A DNA stretch of 63,478 bases from Paenibacillus pabuli NBRC 13638 (GTDB taxonomy: Bacteria; Bacillota; Bacilli; Paenibacillales; Paenibacillaceae). Position numbers and translations under genes: made by a program. The stretch lies in the NCBI RefSeq assembly GCF_001514495.1, contig NZ_BCNM01000033.1, positions 1 to 63,478 on the forward strand, written 5' to 3'. Of this stretch, positions 34,401-45,672 are shown one piece after another (within the stretch, counting starts at the first letter, position 1; each line of letters begins with the position of its first letter). Below the pieces are notes generated by a model. The model was given only the letters and a program-made list of their open reading frames with translations. It did no database searches and was not told the DNA's origin.

Positions 34401-35050
34401 CGGAATGCTTCGATAACTTCCAGACGTTTGATCGCACGGTTACGACGTTGCCCTTGTGCAGTCCGGAGTTCTTCTTTCAGGAACTCGAGCTCTTTGTCTA
34501 TATCAAGGTCTTGAAGCAATTTTTTAACTGCTTCGGCACCCATGCCGGCCTGGAAACCATATCCGTATTTTTCACGATAGCTGCGGTATTCTTTCTCGGA
34601 CAACAGCTGTTTTTTCTCCAGTGGAGTTTCTCCTGGATCAGTTACAACATATGATGCAAAATAAATAATCTCCTCGAGTGATCTTGGAGACATATCCAGA
34701 GCGAGACCCATGCGGCTCGGAATACCTTTGAAGTACCAGATGTGCGATACCGGAGCAGCGAGCTCAATATGACCCATCCGTTCGCGGCGTACTTTCGCAC
34801 GTGTGACTTCAACGCCACAACGATCACAGACAACGCCTTTATAACGGACGCGTTTGTATTTACCGCAATGACATTCCCAGTCTTTTGTAGGGCCAAAAAT
34901 CTTTTCGCAGAACAGCCCTTCTTTTTCCGGTTTCAACGTACGATAGTTGATCGTTTCCGGTTTTTTCACTTCTCCGCGGGACCAAGAACGAATTTTTTCT
35001 GGGGAAGCAAGCCCGATCTTCATGTATTCGAAATTGTTGACGTCCAACAA
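31436..35050 (-). CDS. rpoC: RNA polymerase beta-prime subunit
   Basis: The 1204 aa subunit starts at a TTG codon 8 bases after AAGGAGG, giving the MLDVNNFEYMKIGLASP start seen across Firmicutes; in-frame sequence upstream is the ribosome site itself. It carries the N-terminal zinc ribbon (CHC and CDRC), the catalytic NADFDGDQ (about residue 450), which binds the active-site magnesium, and a second cysteine group near CRASHGVCKKC. It lies 112 bases after rpoB. Confidence 0.99.
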   Translation of the reverse strand: MLDVNNFEYMKIGLASPEKIRSWSRGEVKKPETINYRTLKPEKEGLFCEKIFGPTKDWECHCGKYKRVRYKGVVCDRCGVEVTRAKVRRERMGHIELAAPVSHIWYFKGIPSRMGLALDMSPRSLEEIIYFASYVVTDPGETPLEKKQLLSEKEYRSYREKYGYGFQAGMGAEAVKKLLQDLDIDKELEFLKEELRTAQGQRRNRAIKRLEVIEAFRNSGNKPEWMIMDVLPVIPPELRPMVQLDGGRFATSDLNDLYRRVINRNNRLKRLLDLGAPDIIVQNEKRMLQEAVDALIDNGRRGRPVTGPGNRPLKSLSHMLKGKQGRFRQNLLGKRVDYSGRSVIVVGPYLKMYQCGLPKDMALELFKPFVMKELVNKGLAHNIKSAKRKVERVSPEVWDVLEEVIKEHPVLLNRAPTLHRLGIQAFEPILVEGKAIRLHPLVCTAYNADFDGDQMAVHVPLSAEAQAEARILMLASGNILNPKDGKPVVTPSQDMVLGSYYLTMDNKEEKGTGMILRTVNEAVSAYQRGTAGLHARVAIPVRALGKTIFTEEQQDAMLLTTIGKIIFNEIFPASFPYINDATRANLYQGTAEHSFVYEKGADLREAIMNAPLAGGVGKEYLGSIIARCFEIYHTTETAVILDKIKQLGFTYSTRAGITVAVSDVIVPPEKFEILRQSEDKAQIVTNQYRRGLITNEERYDRIIDIWSKSKDDITEILMKSMDRYNSIMMMVDSKARGNKSQITQLGGMRGLMANPSGRIIELPIKSNFREGLTVLEYFISTHGARKGLADTALRTADSGYLTRRLVDVAQDVIVREDDCGTDKGFTVSRIQDGKEVIEDLYDRIEGRYCFETVRHPETKEIIAHRNELIDSDKAEAIIKAGVTKLQIRSVLSCRASHGVCKKCYGRNLATGKHVEIGEAVGIIAAQSIGEPGTQLTMRTFHTGGVAGDDITQGLPRIQELFEARNPKGQATISEIDGVVKEIREAKDRREIEIQGEAESKVYSVTYGSRVRVSEGMEIEAGDELTDGSIDPKEMLRIKGVRGVQNYILQEVQRVYRNQGVEINDKHVEVMIRQMLRKIRIVDAGDTTLLPGSFVDTHEYERANKIAILSDKEPAVAKPILLGITKASLETDSFLSAASFQETTRVLTDAAIKGKVDQLLGLKENVIIGKLIPAGTGMHRYRSIKFAEPEDGQSSVEELEPVSVD

Positions 35051-35162
35051 GGAGCAACCCTCCTTAACCAAGTCCTGTATTCTAGGTTACGCCCCCTCCG
35101 GCCGAAGCCGGAGCAAGACGCGAGCCTGATGAAAAACGCCGGTCATCATGCGCCCGAAGCGG

Positions 35163-38708
<3,546 letters not shown>

Positions 38709-39022
38709 CTTAAACTCACCCCTCAATGTCTACTCACTTTAAAAATTTCGTTGCGAACCTCTGTTTGTAACCTTATAATGGTACACATACAGAGCAAAGC
38801 AATGCATCCACAAATAAAGAAAAGCCCTTACTCGAATGTCGTTCGAAAAAAGAGCAACTTTGATCGGCGGATGTCTTTCCAAATGATACTTATCCCCAGT
38901 TTGCCCAAAATGTACATATTATACGCCAAACGTAGGCATAATAAGCCCGTTCGGCGTAAAAAAAGGTTGACATTTTTAGTTAGCTAAAGCCAAGTAGGGC
39001 ATCTTAATACTGACATTTTACA
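38709..39022 (-). other. Long 5' leader of rpoB, no gene
   Basis: This is the roughly 310-base untranslated leader from the promoter at 39023-39051 to the rpoB start. It contains the hairpin at 38922-38958 and a TATAAT (minus strand) right after it without a good -35 box. No reading frame with a ribosome site is seen. Confidence 0.6.
38922..38958 (-). repeat. Stable hairpin in the rpoB leader
   Basis: Arms TACGCCAAACG (38922-38932) and CGTTCGGCGTA (38948-38958) form 11 pairs, with an inner GGC/GCC. Neither side shows terminator geometry (the T-run precedes the stem on the transcribed strand), so it is more likely a regulatory or processing structure. Confidence 0.65.
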
Positions 39023-39051
39023 ATAATACCACGGCCTGAATTTCAAGTCAA
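39023..39051 (-). promoter_or_regulatory. Sigma-A promoter of rpoB-rpoC
   Basis: TTGACT and TATTAT are 17 bases apart on the minus strand, in the spacer after the methyltransferase gene. Confidence 0.75.
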
Positions 39052-39101
39052 TAGTCCTATTGCAAAAAAAATGCTCCCCTGCTTACTTTACAAAACCGGA
39101 A

Positions 39102-39719
39102 TTAGCTTATACTTGCATCTTCCGTCTTGACCGCTTTGAAAATCCGGTAGCCTTTATCCTTCGTTACTTCCTCCACTCGTCCAAACAAAGATTCCAACTT
39201 CGCTTTCGCAGAAGGTGCTCCCTGTTTTTTCTGAATGACAATCCATAACGATCCACCTATTTTCAAATGACGATACGCTTGTTCAAAAATGGTATGAACC
39301 GTTTCTTTCCCCGCACGGATCGGCGGATTGGTCAGAACCGCATCATAGTCTTCCTTTTTCACTTCAGCCAGAAGATCACTTTGCATAACCGTTACATTCG
39401 TTATGCCGTTCGCTTTTGCGTTTTCCCTGGAAAGCTCTACCGCTCTCTCATTGATATCGATCATGGTGACATGTCCATCCGGTACAAGTTTGGCTGCTGT
39501 AAGACCAATCGGTCCATACCCGCAACCCACATCCAGAACATGAGCTCCAGCAGGTAAATCCATAGCATCAATCAAGACTCTGCTGCCATAATCGATTCCG
39601 TTTTTGGAAAATACCCCTGCATCCGTAACAAATCGTAACTTCCATCCACGCAGCTCCGCTTCTGTAGCCCTTCTGTCATGTGCCACCTGCGGTTTGTCCG
39701 AATAATAGTGATTGGACAT
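39102..39719 (-). CDS. Class I SAM-dependent methyltransferase (YbxB, RsmC-like)
   Basis: The 205 aa protein has the SAM-binding VLDVGCGYGPIGL motif (about residues 61-73) and the catalytic LTNPPIR (NPPY-type) motif of base N-methyltransferases. It is related to the C-terminal half of RsmC, which modifies 16S G1207; B. subtilis YbxB lies in the same place between rplL and rpoB. The start is uncertain: the ATG at 39719 has GTGAGG close ahead, and a GTG four codons upstream is an alternative. Confidence 0.85.
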   Translation of the reverse strand: MSNHYYSDKPQVAHDRRATEAELRGWKLRFVTDAGVFSKNGIDYGSRVLIDAMDLPAGAHVLDVGCGYGPIGLTAAKLVPDGHVTMIDINERAVELSRENAKANGITNVTVMQSDLLAEVKKEDYDAVLTNPPIRAGKETVHTIFEQAYRHLKIGGSLWIVIQKKQGAPSAKAKLESLFGRVEEVTKDKGYRIFKAVKTEDASIS

Positions 39720-39749
39720 GTCCTCACTCACTTTCCATTACAATTACAG

Positions 39750-39785
39750 CAACAAACCCCTTGATATAAGTCAAGGGGTTTGTTG
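39750..39785 (-). terminator. Terminator after rplL
   Basis: A perfect 15-base stem, CAACAAACCCCTTGA with its complement, closes a six-base loop after rplL. The 3' arm is T-rich (GGGGTTTGTTG). Confidence 0.8.
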
Positions 39786-39816
39786 TTTTGTTCATCCAGC
39801 TTATATGAAAGCTAAA

Positions 39817-40179
39817 TTATTTAACTTCGATTGTAGCGCCTGCTTCTTCAAGCTTAGCTTTAACCGCTTCTGCTTCTTCTTTGCTTACTTTTTCTTTCAG
39901 TGGTTTTGGAGCGTTGTCAACCACTTCTTTTGCTTCTTTCAGGCCAAGACCTGTGATTTCACGAACTGCTTTGATAACGTTGATTTTGGAAGCACCAGCG
40001 CTAGTCAAGATTACATCAAACTCGGATTGCTCAGCTTCAGCTGCAGCAGCTCCGCCACCTGCAACAGCTACTGGAGCTGCAGCAGTTACGCCGAATTCTT
40101 CTTCGATTGCTTTAACGAGATCGTTCAGTTCCAGTACAGTCATGCCTTTGATTGCTTCCAAGATTTGCTCTTTACTCAT
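39817..40179 (-). CDS. rplL: 50S ribosomal protein bL12 (L7/L12)
   Basis: The 120 aa stalk protein has an N-terminal dimerisation helix, an Ala/Gly hinge (APVAVAGGGAAAAEAE, about residues 35-50) and the factor-binding C-terminal domain with LKEAKEVVDNAPKPLKE. Multiple copies bind L10 and recruit translational GTPases. Confidence 0.98.
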   Translation of the reverse strand: MSKEQILEAIKGMTVLELNDLVKAIEEEFGVTAAAPVAVAGGGAAAAEAEQSEFDVILTSAGASKINVIKAVREITGLGLKEAKEVVDNAPKPLKEKVSKEEAEAVKAKLEEAGATIEVK

Positions 40180-40253
40180 GATTGAACCTCCATATATAAT
40201 ATTATTTTTTTTTGTAATTCATCACTGCCTAAGCAGCTTTCAGATCAAGTTGC

Positions 40254-40757
40254 TTACGCGCCTTGTTCTTCTTTTTCAGCAACAGCTTTAACCGCAAGCG
40301 CGAAGTTGCGCACTGGCGCTTGAAGCACGCTGAGGAGCATGGAAAGAAGACCTTCGCGGGATGGCAGTTCTGCCAATGCTTTGACTTCTTGTACTCCGAT
40401 TACGCGACCTTCTACAACTGCACCTTTCAATTCGAGTGCATCGTTCTTTTTCGCGAAGTCGTTCAGAATTTTGGCTGGAGCCACAACGTCGTCTGCGCTG
40501 AATGCAATTGCACTAGGTCCTGTCAGCACTTCATTAAGTTCTGTCAGTTCTGCTGCAGCTGCTGCGCGGCGAAGCAACGTGTTTTTCAGCACTTGGAATT
40601 CGATTCCGGCTTCACGAAGCTGCTTACGCAGCTCAGTTACTTGGGCAACGTTCAAACCGCGATAGTCAACAACAACACTAGTAGCGCTCTCGCGCAATTT
40701 AGCTGTTACTGCATCAACGGACTCTTGTTTTGCTTGAATCACTTTTGCGTTTGCCAA
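40254..40757 (-). CDS. rplJ: 50S ribosomal protein uL10
   Basis: The 167 aa protein starts at TTG (MANAKVIQAKQ), 8 bases after AGGAGG; the upstream GTG is part of the ribosome site. Its C-terminal helix carries bL12 dimers, and the L10-L12 complex represses its own mRNA via the leader upstream. Confidence 0.97.
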   Translation of the reverse strand: MANAKVIQAKQESVDAVTAKLRESATSVVVDYRGLNVAQVTELRKQLREAGIEFQVLKNTLLRRAAAAAELTELNEVLTGPSAIAFSADDVVAPAKILNDFAKKNDALELKGAVVEGRVIGVQEVKALAELPSREGLLSMLLSVLQAPVRNFALAVKAVAEKEEQGA

Positions 40758-40784
40758 ACTGTACACCTCCTGATCAAATTTATC

Positions 40785-40950
40785 CCATTAAGAAAAGCCT
40801 CCGTAGAATCACGAAGGCTTGATATATACTCATAACCGATTTGCATCGTCTAAGTTCTATAATCACACCTCGGCAGGAAATTAAGCCAAATGGCACCTAC
40901 TGTCTACGGCAAGCATATTCAAATGTCAACGGTCAGTCACTCGGACTCAC
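40785..40950 (-). ncRNA. L10 ribosomal protein leader with attenuator
   Basis: The rplJ leader contains the conserved pieces GTAGACAGTAGGTGCC and CCTGCCGAGGTGTGAT (minus strand, around 40862-40914) that characterise L10 leaders in Firmicutes and form the binding site for L10(L12)4. It ends in a 10-pair hairpin AAGCCTTCGT/ACGGAGGCTT followed by TTTTCTT (40795-40820), an attenuator just before the rplJ ribosome site. Confidence 0.85.
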
Positions 40951-40959
40951 AACTTTTAT

Positions 40960-40988
40960 AGAATATCAGAACAAGACAAGCCTGTCAA
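40960..40988 (-). promoter_or_regulatory. Sigma-A promoter of rplJ-rplL
   Basis: TTGACA and TATTCT are 17 bases apart on the minus strand, directly after the rplA stop codon. The start point would be near 40953, at the beginning of the L10 leader. Confidence 0.7.
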
Positions 40989-40994
40989 GAGATA

Positions 40995-41687
40995 TTATCT
41001 AAAAGATGCTGCGTTCACGCGTGCGCCAGGGCCCATCGTGGAAGAAAGACTAACATTCTTCAGATAAACACCTTTTGCTGCCGCCGGTTTAGCACGAGTC
41101 AAAGCATCCATGAGAGCTTTAAGGTTCTCATTCAGTTGCTCTGCCGAGAAAGAAGCTTTACCGATCGGTGCATGAATTTGACCTGCACGATCCAGACGAT
41201 ATTCGATTTTACCGGCTTTAATTTCTTGAACAGCCTTGGATACATCGAAAGTTACCGTTCCGGCTTTAGGGTTAGGCATCAGACCTTTACCGCCGAGCAG
41301 ACGGCCCAATTTACCTACTTCACTCATCATATCTGGTGTCGCAACGCAGACGTCGAATTCGAACCAGCCTTGTTGGATTTTGTTGATCATGTCTGCATCA
41401 CCAACATAGTCCGCGCCAGCCGCTTCCGCTTCTTTCGCTTTGTCACCTTTTGCAAATACCAATACGCGTTGTGTTTTACCTGTGCCGTGAGGCAAGACAA
41501 CAACACCACGTACAGCCTGGTCTTGTTTACGTGGGTCTACGCCCAAGCGTACTGCTGCTTCGATTGTTTCATCGAATTTTGCAGTGGCTGCCTTTTTCAC
41601 AAGCTCTACAGCTTCTGAAGGCTCGTAAGTTGCTTCGCTGTCAATCAGCTTAGCAGCTTCCAGGTATTTTTTACCGTGTTTAGCCAT
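40995..41687 (-). CDS. rplA: 50S ribosomal protein uL1
   Basis: The 230 aa protein starts MAKHGKKYLEAAK after AAAGGAGG; the in-frame extension to 41729 is untranslated spacer. It forms the mobile L1 stalk at the E site and is a translational repressor of rplK-rplA in many bacteria. Confidence 0.97.
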   Translation of the reverse strand: MAKHGKKYLEAAKLIDSEATYEPSEAVELVKKAATAKFDETIEAAVRLGVDPRKQDQAVRGVVVLPHGTGKTQRVLVFAKGDKAKEAEAAGADYVGDADMINKIQQGWFEFDVCVATPDMMSEVGKLGRLLGGKGLMPNPKAGTVTFDVSKAVQEIKAGKIEYRLDRAGQIHAPIGKASFSAEQLNENLKALMDALTRAKPAAAKGVYLKNVSLSSTMGPGARVNAASFR

Positions 41688-41782
41688 GTTATATTCCTCC
41701 TTTGTGGTGTTAGCGGATATACCTCCCACATCAACCGGCCGCGAATCGGCCGGCTTTACGAAGCCATGTTTCAGATGAAAAA

Positions 41783-42208
41783 TTAGTCTTCGATGGTGAT
41801 ACCCATGCTGCGGGCAGTACCTTCGACCATACGCATTGCGGACTCAACGTCAGCTGCATTCAGGTCAGGCATTTTTTGTTCCGCGATTTGACGTACCGCA
41901 TCACGTTTAACGGTAGCGACTTTTTTCTTGTTTGGTTCGCCGGATCCTTTTTCCACTTTAGCTGCCACTTTCAACAGAACTGCTGCTGGTGGAGTTTTAG
42001 TGATGAAAGTAAAGGAACGGTCTTCGAATACTGTGATTTCAACAGGAATAATCAATCCCGCTTGATCGGCTGTACGAGCGTTGAACTCTTTACAGAATGC
42101 CATGATGTTGACACCTGCTTGACCCAAAGCTGGACCTACCGGAGGCGCTGGATTCGCTTTACCTGCTGGAATTTGCAGTTTTACCATTTTGATTACCTTT
42201 TTTGCCAT
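41783..42208 (-). CDS. rplK: 50S ribosomal protein uL11
   Basis: The 141 aa protein starts MAKKVIKMVKLQIPAGKANP after AGGAGG. The proline-rich N-terminal domain that shapes the thiostrepton site and is needed for RelA activation is intact. Confidence 0.98.
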   Translation of the reverse strand: MAKKVIKMVKLQIPAGKANPAPPVGPALGQAGVNIMAFCKEFNARTADQAGLIIPVEITVFEDRSFTFITKTPPAAVLLKVAAKVEKGSGEPNKKKVATVKRDAVRQIAEQKMPDLNAADVESAMRMVEGTARSMGITIED

Positions 42209-42276
42209 GATTGACACCTCCTTGCAAAATAGTGGTTAACGGACCTCTCGGTCCTCCCACAAGAAACTTGAAGAGA

Positions 42277-42810
42277 CTATATCTTCTCCACTTGGGTATA
42301 TTCCAACTCAAGCGGTGTTTCCCGTCCAAACATGTTCACATGCACTTTCAACTTGCTTTTGTCTACCAAAATTTCTTCCACGGAGCCCACAAAATTCGCA
42401 AAAGGACCAACTTTAATACGTACGGATTCCTTAATGTCGAATTCAATTTTAGGCTTCGGCTCAACCATGCCCATATGCTTCAGAATTTGTTCCACTTCTT
42501 CAGGCAGCAAGGCTGTTGGTTTGGACCCGGAACCTGTCGAACCGACAAATCCCGTAACACCTGGTGTGTTACGAACAACATACCAAGAGTCATCCGTCTG
42601 GACCATTTCCACCAAGACATAACCGGGGTAAACTTTACGCATAACGGTTTTTTTCTTACCGTCCTTGTTTACCACTTCTTCTTCCATAGGAACAAGAACG
42701 CGGAAAATCTTGTCTTCCATGCCCATGGACTCTACGCGTTTTTCCAAATTGGCTTTGACCTTATTCTCATACCCTGAATAGGTATGAACGACGTACCATC
42801 TTTTTTCCAT
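42277..42810 (-). CDS. nusG: Transcription elongation/antitermination factor NusG
   Basis: The 177 aa protein has the NGN domain (MEKRWYVVHTYSGYENKVK) and C-terminal KOW domain (about residues 125-177). In Firmicutes NusG promotes pausing and Rho function and couples to S10. It lies between secE and rplK. Confidence 0.98.
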   Translation of the reverse strand: MEKRWYVVHTYSGYENKVKANLEKRVESMGMEDKIFRVLVPMEEEVVNKDGKKKTVMRKVYPGYVLVEMVQTDDSWYVVRNTPGVTGFVGSTGSGSKPTALLPEEVEQILKHMGMVEPKPKIEFDIKESVRIKVGPFANFVGSVEEILVDKSKLKVHVNMFGRETPLELEYTQVEKI

Positions 42811-42832
42811 ATCAAGCCACCTGGGACCCTTC

Positions 42833-43024
42833 TTAAATAATCGCTTCGATCACAGCGGAGATGCCGATATCAACGACCCAAAAAAACAGCGTCATAACCA
42901 CAACAGTACCAAGTACGATCAATGTGTAGTTGGTCAGCTCTTTACGATTAGGCCAGCGAACTTTTTTAAGTTCAGCCCAGCTTTCAGAGAAAAAGGAAAT
43001 CAGAGATTTGAAACTACGTTTCAC
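42833..43024 (-). CDS. secE: Preprotein translocase subunit SecE
   Basis: This short 63 aa SecE has the amphipathic VRWPNRKELTN helix followed by one membrane span (about 35-57). It clamps SecY encoded at 15.3 kb. Confidence 0.97.
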   Translation of the reverse strand: MKRSFKSLISFFSESWAELKKVRWPNRKELTNYTLIVLGTVVVMTLFFWVVDIGISAVIEAII

Positions 43025-43045
43025 GCCGACTACACCTCCAAAAAA

Positions 43046-43195
43046 CTATCTGGTTTCGCGATGAGAAGTCTGCTCGTTACAAAACTTGCAAAATTTCTTC
43101 ATCTCCATGCGGTCGGGGTGATTACGCTTGTTTTTTGTCGTAGTGTAATTTCTTTGTTTGCAGTTCGTACAAGCCAAAGTAATAATTACCCGCAT
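43046..43195 (-). CDS. rpmG: 50S ribosomal protein bL33 (zinc-binding form)
   Basis: A 49-codon gene on the minus strand encodes MRVIITLACTNCKQRNYTTT followed by a basic tail with KFCKFCNEQ. Two CxxC pairs (Cys9/12 and Cys36/39) bind zinc. It starts after GGGAGG and lies 21 bases before secE, as in Bacillus (rpmGB). Confidence 0.97.
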   Translation of the reverse strand: MRVIITLACTNCKQRNYTTTKNKRNHPDRMEMKKFCKFCNEQTSHRETR

Positions 43196-43282
43196 GATGT
43201 ACACCTCCCGAAGACTTCCACGTTGAAGCGGAGTCTCTAAATTGATCCTAAAAAAAGCCGCGAATTTAGGCCTACCTAAAAC

Positions 43283-43311
43283 ACTTTATCATAAGGGTAT
43301 AACCATGTCAA
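43283..43311 (-). promoter_or_regulatory. Sigma-A promoter of rpmG-secE-nusG(-rplKA)
   Basis: Perfect TTGACA and TAAAGT are 17 bases apart on the minus strand. The rest of the 302-base interval 43196-43497 contains an AT-rich leader and the sigH terminator. Confidence 0.8.
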
Positions 43312-43447
43312 TGAAAGAATAGCCTTTCATCTTTGGGTAAAAGTTCCTATCAAACACTTTCAGTTTCTCATCTCTGTTTTTCTCTTCTCCTGCATGGACC
43401 AAGCGATTACTAGTATAATCATTCTTTTTGTTTATAAACTTGAAGCA

Positions 43448-43475
43448 GCAAAAAAAGACTCAAACCCCGAGCCTT
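43448..43475 (-). terminator. Terminator of sigH
   Basis: AAGGCTC pairs with GAGTCTT around GGGGTTT, followed on the minus strand by TTTTTTTGC. Confidence 0.8.
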
Positions 43476-43497
43476 TTCCGTCAACGACAACATGTGT

Positions 43498-44142
43498 TTA
43501 ATTATCTCGTACTTCCAGGTACTTTTCAAGTTTACGCTTTACGCGCTGAAGTGCATTGTCAATGGACTTCACATGTCTGTCCAAATCGACTGCAATCTCT
43601 TGATAAGATCTCCCGTCCAGATACAACATCAATACTTTACGTTCCAGATCACTCAAAATCTCAGACATTTTATCTTCCAGGCCAACAAACTCTTCCTGAT
43701 TAATGATAAGCTCTTCTGGATCACTGACCTGAGTTCCACAAATCACATCGAGTAACGTACGATCAGACTCTTCGTCATAAATAGGCTTATCCAGTGATAC
43801 ATAAGAATTAAGCGGAATATGCTTCTGACGTGTTGCCGTCTTGATTGCCGTAATAATCTGTCGTGTAATACACAACTCGGCAAAGGCTTTGAAAGAAGCG
43901 AGCTTGTCCCCTTTGAAATCCCTAATGGATTTATAGAGTCCAATCATTCCTTCCTGAATGATATCTTCCCGGTCGGCCCCAATCAGAAAATAAGATCTTG
44001 CCTTGGCGCGTACAAAGTTGCGATATTTGTTAATCAAAAACTCCAGCGCTTCGCTCTCGCCTTCACGGACCGCTTCGACAATGTCTTCGTCACTTTGGTA
44101 ATCATACTTGGATAACATGATATCTTTGAGGTCGACACTCAC
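43498..44142 (-). CDS. sigH: RNA polymerase sigma-H factor (Spo0H)
   Basis: The 214 aa protein starts at GTG, 7 bases after GGAGGG. Region 2 (YRNFVRAKARSYFLIGADRE and the CITRQI recognition helix) is nearly identical to B. subtilis SigH, and region 4.2 (SYQEIAVDLDRHVKSIDNAL) is intact. Sigma-H directs genes for entry into sporulation and competence. It has its own promoter and terminator. Confidence 0.96.
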   Translation of the reverse strand: MSVDLKDIMLSKYDYQSDEDIVEAVREGESEALEFLINKYRNFVRAKARSYFLIGADREDIIQEGMIGLYKSIRDFKGDKLASFKAFAELCITRQIITAIKTATRQKHIPLNSYVSLDKPIYDEESDRTLLDVICGTQVSDPEELIINQEEFVGLEDKMSEILSDLERKVLMLYLDGRSYQEIAVDLDRHVKSIDNALQRVKRKLEKYLEVRDN

Positions 44143-44204
44143 AGACAATCCCTCCGGCTGCAACGCAAGGTACCCCGTTACTCTACTCTATGAAATATAG
44201 GATC

Positions 44205-44234
44205 AGTATATATGATGGTACCTCACACCGTCAA
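44205..44234 (-). promoter_or_regulatory. Sigma-A promoter of sigH
   Basis: TTGACG and TATACT are 18 bases apart on the minus strand (TATATA two bases earlier gives a 16-base spacer). It lies in the rae1-sigH gap, about 60 bases before the sigH start. Confidence 0.6.
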
Positions 44235-44313
44235 CCACGCTCTGCCTAAAAAAGAACATCAATAACATAATTGTCAAGAGTTTCAAAAATCTAAATTCTG
44301 TAAAACCGCGCTG

Positions 44314-44835
44314 TTATTCCCGCCGCCATCGCTCGAACTGTTTCAAAACATCCGGACTTAATTTCCCGCCGAGTGTATTGCGCGTAGCTTTAGCTTGATC
44401 TTCTGCCAGACGTTTTTGTAACTCTTTTTCGTTCTGCTCCACTTCGATCAACAGTTCCCTTGCAGATATTCGCAGAGCCCCCTGTCCAAAAATGACATGC
44501 TGCTCTACCATATCACTTGTAGCCACATAGATTTGGCGTCTTCGCGTGCTTAGTTCCCGAACGAGTCTCTCAATGCATTCGTCTGCCGTCTCTTTTTCCT
44601 TTGTAAAAAAAATCTGCACTTTGCTCTGTGTAAAGGATTTGCCGAGTCCAGGCACGAGGTAGGCGTCAAAAACAACGATGACTCTCAGACCGGAGAATGC
44701 CTGGTAATCGGCTAGACGGGAGAGAAGCCTGTTGCGTGCCTCCTCCAAACCACTCACCGCCAGTCTCGATAACTCCGGCCAGTCACCAATCATGTTGTAC
44801 CCGTCTACAAGAAGCACATCACGGGAATCAGCCAT
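44314..44835 (-). CDS. rae1: NYN-domain ribosome-associated endoribonuclease Rae1 (YacP)
   Basis: The 173 aa protein begins with the PIN-like NYN motif LLVDGYNMIGDWPEL, whose aspartate is a metal ligand, and has conserved VVFDAYLV and VATSDMVEQ acidic sites. B. subtilis Rae1 enters the ribosomal A site and cuts specific mRNAs. It follows rlmB by 5 bases. The C-terminal quarter is a charged helix. Confidence 0.88.
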   Translation of the reverse strand: MADSRDVLLVDGYNMIGDWPELSRLAVSGLEEARNRLLSRLADYQAFSGLRVIVVFDAYLVPGLGKSFTQSKVQIFFTKEKETADECIERLVRELSTRRRQIYVATSDMVEQHVIFGQGALRISARELLIEVEQNEKELQKRLAEDQAKATRNTLGGKLSPDVLKQFERWRRE

Positions 44836-44840
44836 ATCTT

Positions 44841-45587
44841 CTAGTCCTGCGCTTGACGCGAGCGGAGCACCTCATACATGACAACACCCGCAGCCACGGA
44901 AGCATTCAGGGAATTAATCTGTCCTTGCATCGGCAACTTGATCAACACATCGCATTTCTCCCGAATGAGTCGTCCCATTCCCTTGTTTTCATTTCCGATC
45001 ACAAGAGCTACAGGACCTGTAAAGACTCCGTTACCAAACACGCTCTCCTGTGCAGCAACATCCGTGCCCACCACCCATACGCCTTCTTCCTTGAGGCGGT
45101 CAATCGTTTGTCCGAGATTGCTTACGCGAGCTACTGGCACATACTCAACAGCACCTGCTGATGTTTTGGAAACAGTCACTGTAACGGCAGCTGAGCGCCG
45201 CTTGGGCACAATGACACCATGTGCACCCGTACAGTCGGCCGTCCGCAAAATGGATCCGAGGTTATGCGGATCTTCAATCTCATCCAGCAATATCAGGAAC
45301 GGATGCTCATTTTTCGCTGCAGCCGCTGCAAGAATGTCTTCTACCTCGACATAAGCGTAAGGAGCAGCTTGGGCAACAACACCCTGATGCTGGATGCCCG
45401 GAACCGTTTGATCCAGTTTACGCTTGTCCACGTGCTGAATGACAATACCCAGTTTTTTCGCTTCCGCGATAATAGGTTGTGTCAGATGTTTTTGTGCTGT
45501 ATCTGCAATCCATATTTTATTAATGGTCCGGCCTGAACGCAGCGCCTCCGTTACCGAGTGCTTCCCGGCGATCCATTCTTCTTCCAT
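44841..45587 (-). CDS. rlmB: 23S rRNA (guanosine-2'-O)-methyltransferase RlmB
   Basis: The 248 aa SpoU/TrmH enzyme starts at MEEEWIAGKHSV, 9 bases after GAGAGGA; the open frame to 45731 overlaps mrnC and is not used. Residues 3-75 form the L30e-like substrate-binding domain. The SPOUT knot motifs are LDEIEDPHNLGSILRTA, VIGNENKGM and LNASVAAGV. The predicted target is the G2251 equivalent in the P loop. Confidence 0.93.
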   Translation of the reverse strand: MEEEWIAGKHSVTEALRSGRTINKIWIADTAQKHLTQPIIAEAKKLGIVIQHVDKRKLDQTVPGIQHQGVVAQAAPYAYVEVEDILAAAAAKNEHPFLILLDEIEDPHNLGSILRTADCTGAHGVIVPKRRSAAVTVTVSKTSAGAVEYVPVARVSNLGQTIDRLKEEGVWVVGTDVAAQESVFGNGVFTGPVALVIGNENKGMGRLIREKCDVLIKLPMQGQINSLNASVAAGVVMYEVLRSRQAQD

Positions 45588-45672
45588 TTTGTTCGATCCT
45601 CTCTTTAACGCTCTGCTGGAATCAGCACCTATATAAGCTAACCCATAAAAGCGGATTTTGTTGAAATATCTA

